Shown: positions 39,089 through 47,113 of the stretch, piece after piece
Numbering within the stretch: position 1 is the first letter of the stretch
Layout: each line of letters opens with the position of its first letter
NCBI GenBank assembly: GCA_002841355.1
Contig: PHFB01000013.1
Location: 1 to 64,000, forward strand
Source of the DNA: Actinobacteria bacterium HGW-Actinobacteria-1
Lineage (GTDB): Bacteria; Actinomycetota; Coriobacteriia; Anaerosomatales; Anaerosomataceae
Length of the DNA: 64,000 nt
Reading direction: 5' to 3'
The notes under the pieces: model-generated
Databases searched by the model: none
Seen by the model: the letters and a program-made list of their open reading frames with translations, nothing else
What the model was told of the DNA's origin: nothing
Made by a program: the position numbers and the translations under genes

Positions 39089-40383
39089 AGCTTCGCCCCC
39101 TTCGCCATCGCCGCGGCCTTTGCCAATCTGATGAGTTGCAGCAGCGGTCGGCGCGTGGGGCACGAGTACGAGCACACACCGCATTCGATGCAGTCCACCG
39201 GATGGAAGAGCCCGGCACTTGTCCAGTCGCGCCGGTTCGCATGCGTGGCGATCAGGTACGGCTGCAGGAACATCGGGCACCCCTCCGAGCACCGCCCGCA
39301 GCGGATGCACGGCTGATCGCCCTCAACCAGCGGAGCGATCTCGTCAGGCCCGAATACCACAATGCCCGAAGTTCCCTTCGCAATCGGAACATCGAGGTCG
39401 GCAAGTGCGGGGCCGGTCATCGGCCCACCGGCGACGACACGGCCGACGTCACCCGAGAACCCACCGGCGTGCTCGATCAGATCGCTCACAAGCGTACCCA
39501 GAAGCACCCGGTAGTTGCCGGGGCGCGCGACCCGACCCGTGACAGTGACAACGCGCTCGGTCAGCGGCTTGCGCAACTCCACCGCATCCGCGATGGCCGC
39601 CGCAGTGGCGACGTTGTGCACCAGCGCACCGGCAGCCGCGGGGAGCTTCCCGTGCGGGACCTCGGTCTTCAGGAAAGCCCAGATCAGCTGCTTCTCAGCA
39701 CCTTGGGGGTACCGGGTCACGAGCGATCGGACCTCGATGCCCTCGCCTGCCGCTGCACGCAGCGCCGCAATCGCATCGGGCTTGTTCTCTTCAACGCCGA
39801 TAACGACGCGCTTCGCGCCGATCGTCTCGGCCATGATCTTGGCACCGGCGATCACCCGATCCGCGGACTCCACCATGAGCCGATGGTCGCAGGTGAGATA
39901 CGGCTCGCACTCGCAGCCGTTGAGGATGACGGTTCCCACGTCGACACCCTTGGGAGGACTCAACTTGACCGCAGATGGGAACGTCGCACCGCCGAGCCCC
40001 ACGATGCCGGCGCCACGAACGGTCGCCCTGACGTCGCCATCAGGCACCGGCTCGAACGACGCCAGGTCCTGCTCGGCATCCGGCGTGATGTTGACGCAGG
40101 GCACCCGCATCCCGCCTGCTGTCAGGCATGTGCCAACGGATGTGACCTCACCATCGACCGGGCTGTGAATCGGGGCACTCACCATCGCGTCGACCGAACC
40201 GATGACCTGGCCCCGGCGTACGCGGTCCCCTGCCGCAACCAGTGGCGCACACGGCGCCCCGAGGTGCTGGCTCATCGGCACGACCAGCCGCGCCGGTACC
40301 GGCATCCATTCGATCGGTAATGCTGCGGTCGCTTCCTTGTGTTCGGGCGGATGCACCCCGCCCCTGAACGCCGCCTTGCTCAA
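39085..40383 (-). CDS. rnfC: Rnf complex subunit C, NADH-side subunit
   Basis: 432 aa. A family-typical N-terminus (FRGGVHPPEHKEAT), NADH/FMN fold (GAGIVGLGGATFPSAVKLSPP) and SLBB segment precede two 4Fe-4S motifs (CIRCGRCSEGCP, CIECGVCSYSCP). RnfC exchanges electrons with NAD(H). I chose the TTG at 40383 because GGAGG lies eight bases upstream and the residues after it match the family start; an ATG at 40461 would add 26 unrelated residues. Confidence 0.94.
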   Translation of the reverse strand: MSKAAFRGGVHPPEHKEATAALPIEWMPVPARLVVPMSQHLGAPCAPLVAAGDRVRRGQVIGSVDAMVSAPIHSPVDGEVTSVGTCLTAGGMRVPCVNITPDAEQDLASFEPVPDGDVRATVRGAGIVGLGGATFPSAVKLSPPKGVDVGTVILNGCECEPYLTCDHRLMVESADRVIAGAKIMAETIGAKRVVIGVEENKPDAIAALRAAAGEGIEVRSLVTRYPQGAEKQLIWAFLKTEVPHGKLPAAAGALVHNVATAAAIADAVELRKPLTERVVTVTGRVARPGNYRVLLGTLVSDLIEHAGGFSGDVGRVVAGGPMTGPALADLDVPIAKGTSGIVVFGPDEIAPLVEGDQPCIRCGRCSEGCPMFLQPYLIATHANRRDWTSAGLFHPVDCIECGVCSYSCPTRRPLLQLIRLAKAAAMAKGAKL

Positions 40384-40452
40384 GCGCTCACCCTCCGTCG
40401 TTGGTCGTCCTCCGTATGAAGGAACCCGATTCGCCACACGCTCGTAGCACCC

Positions 40453-40458
40453 TTTATA
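40453..40458 (-). promoter_or_regulatory. Candidate -10 element of the rnf operon
   Basis: TATAAA on the minus strand, 70 bases upstream of the rnfC start. The -35 would be a poor TTCGCG lying inside the hyd terminator hairpin, so the assignment is tentative. Confidence 0.35.
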
Positions 40459-40462
40459 CACC

Positions 40463-40494
40463 GAGCAGGCGCACCGCGAACGGTACGCCTGCTC
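40463..40494 (-). terminator. Terminator of the hydrogenase operon
   Basis: GAGCAGGCG (40463-40471) pairs with CGCCTGCTC (40486-40494), and an inner ACCG/CGGT stem strengthens the fold. It lies 11 bases downstream of the hydA stop and separates hyd from rnf. Confidence 0.7.
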
Positions 40495-40504
40495 CGGTGA
40501 ACGG

Positions 40505-41767
40505 CTAGTGAACGGAGCAGGACAGGCACGGGTCGTACGCCCGCACCAGTTTCTCCATGCTCAGAATGAACTCGTCCTTGGGCAGATGAGCGATCGTCGG
40601 CGCGTACGCGCGCATGTCCGCTTCAAGGTTGCCAAGGTTCTGCGCGGTAGGCGTGATCACGTCACCTCCGACGACGATGCCGTCGTCATCGATGCTGTAC
40701 GCGTGGTAGAGCGTCCCCCGCGGCGCCTCGCTGGCAGCCGCCCCCGAACCTGCCTTGATCGTGAACGGCTCAGGCAGCGTCGCGCCGCCCATACCGAGCA
40801 GGCGATCGATGTACATCGCGCACCGCTCGGCGGCGTCAACGAGCTCGACGGCCTGGCAGACATTGTTCACGAATGTGTTGCGCGACGGCGCTGCTATGCC
40901 CAGCTTCGCCAGCGTCTCGGCCGCACGCGGCATGAGCTTGCCAGCCGAGAGGTTGATCCTCGGCAACGAGCCGACCATGAACGTGCGGTCGCCAACGGTG
41001 CTGTGCTTCGCATTGCTGTGGCCCACGACCTTCTCGGCGATGAACTGCCGATACTCCGAGGCGGACCGACGCCAGCCTGCATCGAGCGCCGCTGTCTCGC
41101 CGTCGTAAATCGCGTAGTCGTCGTCTTCGACGAGTGCCAGCATCTCGCCGGACGTCTCGAATGCCGGCACCTCGAATGACTGGAAGAGCTCGGCCGTGGC
41201 GACGGTGTCGGCGACGAGCGCCTCCAGGCGCACGGCCATCGCGCGCAGGTCAGCCGCGCTCGGCTCGGCCGAGAAGCCGCCCACGACCGCGGTGATCGGG
41301 TGCACGGGACGACCGCCGATGAGTGTCGTGAGGTCGTTGCCTGTCTTCTTGATGCGCAGGGCCCGCTCGACGATATCGGGGTGCGTCTGCGCGAGCGGGA
41401 ACACGCTCGGCAGCCCAACGAAGTCCGGCGCGGCGAACACGTACAGGTGCGTCGCATGGTTCTGCAGGTACGACCCGTAGACGAAGAGCTTGCGCAACAG
41501 CGCAGTCCGCTCGGATACCTCGATGCCGAACGCCGCCTCGACCGCTTTGAGCGAGGTGAGCGCATGGTTCGGCGAGCAGATGCCGCAGATGCGGCTGGTG
41601 ATAAGCGAGACCTCGTCGAAGCGGCGTCCCACTACCATGGATTCGAAGAAGCGAGCCGCCTCGATGATATCCATGCGCACGTCGCTGACGACGCCGGACT
41701 CCATCTCGACTGTTATGGTGCCGTGGCCCTCGATGCGGGCTACGTGTTCTACCGTGAGCGTGCTCAT
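40505..41767 (-). CDS. hydA: [NiFe] hydrogenase large subunit, group 3b type
   Basis: 420 aa. The N-terminal metal-ligand motif is RICGICSPNHA (~56-66) and the C-terminal one is DPCLSCSVH. It carries the NiFe active site that oxidises or forms H2. The gene ends exactly at that His (CAC TAG), so there is no C-terminal peptide to be cut off during maturation. The ATG at 41767 overlaps the hydD stop by four bases; a longer upstream frame is Arg-rich shadow sequence. Order hydB-hydG-hydD-hydA matches Pyrococcus sulfhydrogenase. Confidence 0.94.
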   Translation of the reverse strand: MSTLTVEHVARIEGHGTITVEMESGVVSDVRMDIIEAARFFESMVVGRRFDEVSLITSRICGICSPNHALTSLKAVEAAFGIEVSERTALLRKLFVYGSYLQNHATHLYVFAAPDFVGLPSVFPLAQTHPDIVERALRIKKTGNDLTTLIGGRPVHPITAVVGGFSAEPSAADLRAMAVRLEALVADTVATAELFQSFEVPAFETSGEMLALVEDDDYAIYDGETAALDAGWRRSASEYRQFIAEKVVGHSNAKHSTVGDRTFMVGSLPRINLSAGKLMPRAAETLAKLGIAAPSRNTFVNNVCQAVELVDAAERCAMYIDRLLGMGGATLPEPFTIKAGSGAAASEAPRGTLYHAYSIDDDGIVVGGDVITPTAQNLGNLEADMRAYAPTIAHLPKDEFILSMEKLVRAYDPCLSCSVH

Positions 41768-42507
41768 ACCACGACCTCCCGTGCGGCGTTGTACAGGTCG
41801 AACAGGCGATCGAGCTCGAGCGGGTCGAGGCCCTTCTCGGCGTATACCAGCCGCGCGGCCGGAATGTTCGCCTCGGGCGAGATACCACGGCAACCGGTGC
41901 ACGGGCGGCCGAGCGTCACGCACTTGGCTGTGCAGCCTGTACGGGTCACCAGACCGAGACATGCCCTGCCGCGGTCGAGGAAGCATACGTTCTCCTGCGT
42001 CTTGCAGATCGCGCACATCGGGTCCTGCGGCATGTCGTCCTTGAGGCCCATGATCGCGCGCGAGAGCACGGTCACGAACTCGGTGGGGTCGATCGGGCAT
42101 CCCGGAACGTGATAGTCCACCTTGATGACCGATGAGACCGGCTTCGGGACCTGACGCCCGCGCGCCACAGCCGCACCGTCGCCGTACACGACACCATAGC
42201 GCGCGTCGTAGTCGACCGTGCCGGCCAGCGCCGGGATACCGCCCGTCACGGCACATGAGCCGATGGCGATGACAACGGCGGCGGTTTCACGCGCCTTGAG
42301 AAGTGTCGCCACGTGGTCGGCCGTCGTGACCGCACCCTCGATGACGGCGACGTCGTATTCCTCAGGCAGATGACCGCTTGAGGCAAGTTGCCAGTACGCA
42401 AGGTCCATGAGGCCGAGAACATCCAGAAGATGGTCTTCCATGTTCGTCACCTGCACCTGGCAACCGAAATCGCTCGCCAGACCGATGATCGCTACGCGCG
42501 GCGCCAT
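41764..42507 (-). CDS. hydD: Hydrogenase small (delta) subunit
   Basis: 247 aa. The cysteine pattern of the 20-kDa complex-I/small-subunit family is present (LASDFGCQVQV, AIGSCAVTGG, VPGCPIDP) for the proximal cluster, with further cysteines (CAICKTQENVCFLDRGRACLG, CTAKCVTLGRPCTGC) for distal clusters. It relays electrons from the large subunit to the flavin module. It starts directly after the hydG stop. Confidence 0.93.
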   Translation of the reverse strand: MAPRVAIIGLASDFGCQVQVTNMEDHLLDVLGLMDLAYWQLASSGHLPEEYDVAVIEGAVTTADHVATLLKARETAAVVIAIGSCAVTGGIPALAGTVDYDARYGVVYGDGAAVARGRQVPKPVSSVIKVDYHVPGCPIDPTEFVTVLSRAIMGLKDDMPQDPMCAICKTQENVCFLDRGRACLGLVTRTGCTAKCVTLGRPCTGCRGISPEANIPAARLVYAEKGLDPLELDRLFDLYNAAREVVV

Positions 42508-43371
42508 CTAGATCGCCCCCTGCAGGTTCATGGCTTCCCAGTAATTGAAGACGGGGCCATCTACACATGTGTACTGATGTCCAACGCCGCAATGTCCGCA
42601 CTTGCCGATGCCGCACTTCATGCGGCGCTCGAACGAGACATAGATGCGGTCCACGTCCATGTTCTTCTTGCGCATCTCCTCGATGACGTACTTGTACATC
42701 ACAGGAGGGCCGCAGATAGCGCCATACGTGTTGTCTGGATCGACATCGATCTGGTCGAACAGCTTCGTCACCAGGCCGGTCTCGCCGTCCCAGGTGTCGT
42801 CGGGCTGATCGACCGTGAGGATCAGGTCGAAGTCGTCGCGGTGCTTCCACATATCGAACTGGTAGCGGAACAGCACCTCGGCGGGATTCCGCGAGCCATA
42901 CAAGATGGTGACCTTGCCGAACTCGTGGCGCTCATCGTGGATGTGGTTGATGAGCGACTTGAGCGGCGCGATGCCGAGGCCTCCGGCCACGAGAAGGACG
43001 TCGTGCCCCTTCATGTCCTCGAACGGGAAGCCCCGTCCGTACGGTCCCCGTAGACCGACGACGTCGCCGCACTGCTTCGCATGAAGCGCACCCGTCACGT
43101 CGCCCGAATCGCGCACGCACAGCTCGATGAAGCCCTGCTTGCTCGGCGCCGAGGAGATCGAGATCGGCGCTTCGCCAACACCGAAGATCGACAATTCGAC
43201 GAACTGGCCCGACTGGAACTCGAACGCCTCGCGGACATCCTCGTCGATGATTCGCAGCTCGAAGAGCTTCTCTTTGTCCGTCAGGTCCATAATCGAAGTG
43301 ATCCGGGCCGGCCACGGATGGTAAGGATTAGCGTCGATATCCCGCGTCATGACTACCTGTGTGTTGTTCAT
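42508..43371 (-). CDS. hydG: Hydrogenase gamma subunit, FAD/NAD(P)-binding reductase
   Basis: 287 aa with a ferredoxin-NADP reductase-like fold: FAD part (GQFVELSIFGVGEAPISISS, LRGPYGRGFPF), nucleotide part (VLLVAGGLGIAPLKSLI, AICGPPVMYKYV) and a C-terminal [2Fe-2S]-type motif (CGIGKCGHCGVGHQYTCVDGP). It couples H2 with NAD(P). The ATG at 43371 overlaps the hydB stop by four bases. The symbol here is the sulfhydrogenase gamma subunit, not the [FeFe] maturase HydG. Confidence 0.93.
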   Translation of the reverse strand: MNNTQVVMTRDIDANPYHPWPARITSIMDLTDKEKLFELRIIDEDVREAFEFQSGQFVELSIFGVGEAPISISSAPSKQGFIELCVRDSGDVTGALHAKQCGDVVGLRGPYGRGFPFEDMKGHDVLLVAGGLGIAPLKSLINHIHDERHEFGKVTILYGSRNPAEVLFRYQFDMWKHRDDFDLILTVDQPDDTWDGETGLVTKLFDQIDVDPDNTYGAICGPPVMYKYVIEEMRKKNMDVDRIYVSFERRMKCGIGKCGHCGVGHQYTCVDGPVFNYWEAMNLQGAI

Positions 43372-44390
43372 CGGACCTCCCCCGTCTGCAGCGCCTCGAT
43401 GACGTTCACCGGGTTGATGCCGGCAGGACAGGCACGTGCGCAGCGCCCACAGCCCACGCAGAGTACCCTCTCGAACTTGCTGAGGTAGCCCCACTGCTTG
43501 TGGTAGTAGCGGTACTTCACGCGGCTTGCCCGCGTATCCCGGAAGTTCTGACCGTGCGCGACGGCCGCGAACTCCTTGAACTGGCATGAGTCCCATGTGC
43601 GAACGCGAACACCGGACTTCTGGTCCGGCTCCAGGCGATCGTGAACGTCGAAGCAGTAGCATGTCGGGCACACCATCGAGCAGGCGCCGCACGACAGGCA
43701 CTTCTCGCCGAACTCATCCCAGATCGGGCTGTCGAACTTGGCGTCCAGCAGCACCGGCAACTGTGTCGTGTCGACGGTACGGTCGAATGCTTCCTTGAAG
43801 TCGTGCACGACGCGCTGGAATTCACGCGTGTCCTCATCCGAGACCGTCCGATTCTCAACGAAGCGGTCGAGGATCTCCGCACCCTTAACGGTGCGGCACG
43901 ACGCGAAGTAGCGGTCGCCCATGTCCGTCAGGAAGACGTCGAATCCCCAGTGGACCTCGTTGGTATCCCAGACGTTGCAGAAGCACGTGTCGGACGGCGT
44001 GCATGAGACGCCGATCAACAGCGTCTGCTCGCGGCGCCGCATGTAGTACGGATCCGCATAGCGTCCCGTGAAGACGTTGTCCATCAACAGCAACGCGTTG
44101 ATGTCGCACGGGTGCAGGCCGAAGAGCACGCGCGGGGCCGCGAAGACCTCGTCATCGAGGACCTCGTTGTCAGCCACACGGAAACGCATGAGCGTCTCCT
44201 CGGCCGGGAAGAACCACTTCTTTGGCGGCAGCAACGTAGTGTCGTAATCCAGCCGAACTTCGGCCGGATCCACGACCGGTGCATACACGAAGCGTCCGTC
44301 CTTCTCGACGGGCGCAATGACTTCGTACTCGGTGCCCAGACCGGTGATGAGGTCGGGCAGGCGCTCTTTATCGATAACACGAAAGAACAT
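43368..44390 (-). CDS. hydB: Hydrogenase beta subunit, 4Fe-4S dicluster protein
   Basis: 340 aa. Family resemblance is to HydB and to anaerobic sulfite reductase subunit A. Two C-terminal clusters are seen: CLSCGACSMVCPTC and CVGCGRCARACPAG. Earlier conserved parts include FGLHPCDINALLLMDNVF and SCTPSDTCFCN. It probably shuttles electrons from the flavin module to a second acceptor. First gene of hydBGDA, 47 bases downstream of ndk. Confidence 0.92.
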   Translation of the reverse strand: MFFRVIDKERLPDLITGLGTEYEVIAPVEKDGRFVYAPVVDPAEVRLDYDTTLLPPKKWFFPAEETLMRFRVADNEVLDDEVFAAPRVLFGLHPCDINALLLMDNVFTGRYADPYYMRRREQTLLIGVSCTPSDTCFCNVWDTNEVHWGFDVFLTDMGDRYFASCRTVKGAEILDRFVENRTVSDEDTREFQRVVHDFKEAFDRTVDTTQLPVLLDAKFDSPIWDEFGEKCLSCGACSMVCPTCYCFDVHDRLEPDQKSGVRVRTWDSCQFKEFAAVAHGQNFRDTRASRVKYRYYHKQWGYLSKFERVLCVGCGRCARACPAGINPVNVIEALQTGEVR

Positions 44391-44437
44391 CGGACACCCC
44401 CAGTAGTCCGCCGTGCCGGCACGCGGTAGGCCGGTGG

Positions 44438-44839
44438 CTATCCGAAGAAGATCGACAGTTCGCGCTCAGCGCTCTCGGGCGAATCGGAGCCGTGGATGAT
44501 GTTGGCGTCAAGCGACAGGCCGAAATCGCCACGGATCGTACCGGGAGCAGCATCCTTGGGATTGGTGGCGCCCATGAGCTTGCGCATCACCGGCACGGCT
44601 TCCTCGCCGGAGATCTGCAGCTTCACGACCGGGCCGGACGTGATGTACTCCACCAGACCGTCATAGAACGGCTTGCCCTGGTGCTCGGCGTAGTTCGCCG
44701 CAGCCTGCTCGGGTGTGACTTTGCCGAGCTCCATACGGTCGATCGTGAGGCCGACTGCCTCAACGCGGCCGACGATACGGCCGACGAGTCCCCGTGCAAC
44801 AGCATCGGGCTTGATCATCACATAGGTCTTCTGAATCAC
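44438..44839 (-). CDS. ndk: Nucleoside diphosphate kinase
   Basis: 133 aa, normal length. The catalytic His is in NIIHGSDSPESAERE. It transfers phosphate among nucleoside di- and triphosphates. GTG start at 44839 with GGAGGAG eight bases upstream. It may be read together with hydB. Confidence 0.97.
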   Translation of the reverse strand: MIQKTYVMIKPDAVARGLVGRIVGRVEAVGLTIDRMELGKVTPEQAAANYAEHQGKPFYDGLVEYITSGPVVKLQISGEEAVPVMRKLMGATNPKDAAPGTIRGDFGLSLDANIIHGSDSPESAERELSIFFG

Positions 44840-44922
44840 GCGTACTCCTCCGTTGTGGTAGCGGACTTTGTAACATTAGCAACAAAGATTCGCCGCCTGC
44901 AACGGATTCCCTGCGCGGATTT

Positions 44923-46173
44923 CTACGACCCGCCCCCGGTTGACCGCCAGTCGTTGGTAACGCCGTTGACCTTCCAGCCGACTCCCTCGCGGACGAGCGA
45001 CACCCGATACGTCAGCGGCGCGCCCTTGTCGAGCACCACTGTCACGTCGACCGTAGAGGTCTTGGCGCTGCGCTCGATTCCTTGAAGCGAGTACGACTGG
45101 AACTCGGGAGGAAGATTGCTCATCTCCTTCTCGACGTCTGCAGAAGGGACAGCCACCCAGTACGATTCGACCGGCTTGCCGCCCCGGTGGGCGTCCAGCA
45201 ATCCGCTGACGGTCATGGTCTGCGTCGGATACCCGAGACCGCTGAGCCATGCAAAGCCGATAGCGCCAACGATGATGATGATGCCGACGACCCACACCGC
45301 GACACCGACCCAGCCCTTCTTGCCAGCCTTGCGCTCCTTGCGCTCGGTCTTGCGCGCTTCGCGGTCGACCACACGCATCTCATCATCGGTCCTCGTGAAG
45401 AAGGCGGATTCCTCACCGCCGTGCGGTTCATCGAACACCGGCGGCAACTCGCCCGTGCTCCAACCCTCGACGACCTGGGGTGACTCCACGGCGTTGCGCG
45501 AGACATCTGCTGCGGCCGCTGCGGCGCCGCTCAATTCATAGCCATATTCAACTGCGCGGTCGAACGCTTTGACCGCATCGGCATGCTGCCCGAGCGCGGC
45601 GTATGCAAGTCCCATGTTCGCCGCAGCACGCCCTCTACCGCTGTAATCGTCGAGATCCACGGCCGCACGGTATGCCTCGACCGCATCGGCGGGTCGTCCG
45701 AGCGCCATGAAGCACAAGCCCAGGTTGTTGAGCGCCTTGCCGGGATCCGGGTTTGCATCATCGAGCGCCGCCCGGCGATACGAATCGCCTGCGTCCTCGA
45801 TCAGGCCCACTTCGTACTGCGCCCCCGCCAGACCCTGAAGCGCCTTGTAGCGCGACTTGTACACCGGGTCATCCAGTGCGCGCTGATACGCCGCGAGGGC
45901 GCGCTGGTGCATCCCGGCACTGCACAGCGCTGCGCCGAGGTTCGCGTTCACGGGACCGGTCTTCGTGTACTCGGTGTCGGCCAAGGCACGTTCGTACACC
46001 GAGGCGGCGTCGTCGAACCGCTTGAGCCGCATCAGGGCGTTACCCGCGAGGTGGAACGCCTCGCCACTGCCCGGTCCTCCGTCGGCCGCGGCCGACAGGT
46101 ACTCGCGGGCGGCCGTACGCCAATCTCCCGCGGCATACGCCGCATTAGCCTGATCCAGGTTCCTCTTGTCCAC
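44923..46173 (-). CDS. TPR-repeat protein with one membrane helix
   Basis: 416 aa. Residues 1-~200 hold about six TPR-like units (AYAAGDWRTAAREYLSAAADG, ALNNLGLCFMALGRPADAVEAYRAAV). A charged linker, one membrane helix (~285-310, VGVAVWVVGIIIIVGAIGFAW) and a C-terminal extracytoplasmic domain of ~105 aa follow. The TPR part would be cytoplasmic and the tail outside. Partners are unknown. GTG at 46173 has GGGAGG upstream; it is 15 bases after the cyclophilin gene. Confidence 0.8.
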   Translation of the reverse strand: MDKRNLDQANAAYAAGDWRTAAREYLSAAADGGPGSGEAFHLAGNALMRLKRFDDAASVYERALADTEYTKTGPVNANLGAALCSAGMHQRALAAYQRALDDPVYKSRYKALQGLAGAQYEVGLIEDAGDSYRRAALDDANPDPGKALNNLGLCFMALGRPADAVEAYRAAVDLDDYSGRGRAAANMGLAYAALGQHADAVKAFDRAVEYGYELSGAAAAAADVSRNAVESPQVVEGWSTGELPPVFDEPHGGEESAFFTRTDDEMRVVDREARKTERKERKAGKKGWVGVAVWVVGIIIIVGAIGFAWLSGLGYPTQTMTVSGLLDAHRGGKPVESYWVAVPSADVEKEMSNLPPEFQSYSLQGIERSAKTSTVDVTVVLDKGAPLTYRVSLVREGVGWKVNGVTNDWRSTGGGS

Positions 46174-46188
46174 GATCGCCTCCCGGCG

Positions 46189-46857
46189 CTACTTGCCGTC
46201 CTCGATGCGCACGGACTCCATGACGTCGCCCACCTGCGTCGCTTTCACGACGTCCATGCCCTCGATGACCTGGCCGAAGACGGTGTACTGTCCGTCGAGG
46301 AACGGTGCAGGCGCAAGACAGATGTAGAACTGCGAGCCCGCAGAATCCGGGTTCTGCGAACGAGCCATCGCAACGGTACCCTCGAGATGCGGAAGCGAGC
46401 TAAACTCGGCCTTCAGGTTGTAGCCAGGTCCGCCGGTGCCCACCGGGCCCGCCCCTGTCTTGGAGTACGGGTCGCCGCCCTGCACAACGAAGCCGGGCTC
46501 CACGCGGTGGAACTTCGTGCCGTCATAGAAACCCGCGCGGGCGAGCTCGATGTAGCTCGCGACGTGATTAGGGGCTTCTTTGGCGAAGAATTTGAACTTG
46601 ATAACGCCGCGGTTCGTCGTGATGACGGCGATCTCGTTGCCGGTGACCTTCACATCGGACACGTGCATGTTGCCCTCCTCGGACGTCGGCGCCGGCTTGG
46701 CCGCTTCGGGCTCTGCCTGCGTGGTTTCCTGATTCGTTGCATCCGAACTCTGGTCGACGCGCGTGGCCCCGACCGAACACCCTTGCATCGCTACGACAAG
46801 CAGCGTGAGCGCAACCGCGAAGGCGGCTGCGGTGATGCGTGCGTGACGACCCTTCAT
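46189..46857 (-). CDS. Cyclophilin-type peptidyl-prolyl isomerase, probable lipoprotein
   Basis: 222 aa. A lipoprotein-like signal ([15 protein letters not shown]) and a ~35-residue linker precede a cyclophilin domain ([46 protein letters not shown], then [31 protein letters not shown]). It would help secreted proteins fold. It is divergent from the EF-G-like gene and leads the TPR gene. Confidence 0.9.
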   Translation of the reverse strand: MKGRHARITAAAFAVALTLLVVAMQGCSVGATRVDQSSDATNQETTQAEPEAAKPAPTSEEGNMHVSDVKVTGNEIAVITTNRGVIKFKFFAKEAPNHVASYIELARAGFYDGTKFHRVEPGFVVQGGDPYSKTGAGPVGTGGPGYNLKAEFSSLPHLEGTVAMARSQNPDSAGSQFYICLAPAPFLDGQYTVFGQVIEGMDVVKATQVGDVMESVRIEDGK

Positions 46858-47113
46858 GCTGCAGGATTCCCTTCGACGGTGCGTGTGTCGTGAGACTCAA
46901 ACCGCTCCATTCTAGCAGTACGCTTCGCCAACGCGCAGGACGCTGGATACTCCGCTTGATGGCACCTCTCTCATGCGCTCGTGTGTGCTATCGTCTGTGG
47001 ATGTCGGGTGTTATGCGACGAAAGGCGTTCGGTGGCTCTCCGCCCGGTTTCCGGAGACCTGGAGCCGGGTGAAACGGTCTTCTGCGATCATCCGTCCTGA
47101 GGAGGCGATGCTC

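Noticed and set aside
41768-42256. N-terminal extension of the hydA frame
   Set aside because: Arg-rich sequence inside hydD; the ATG at 41767 with ATGA overlap matches the family start.
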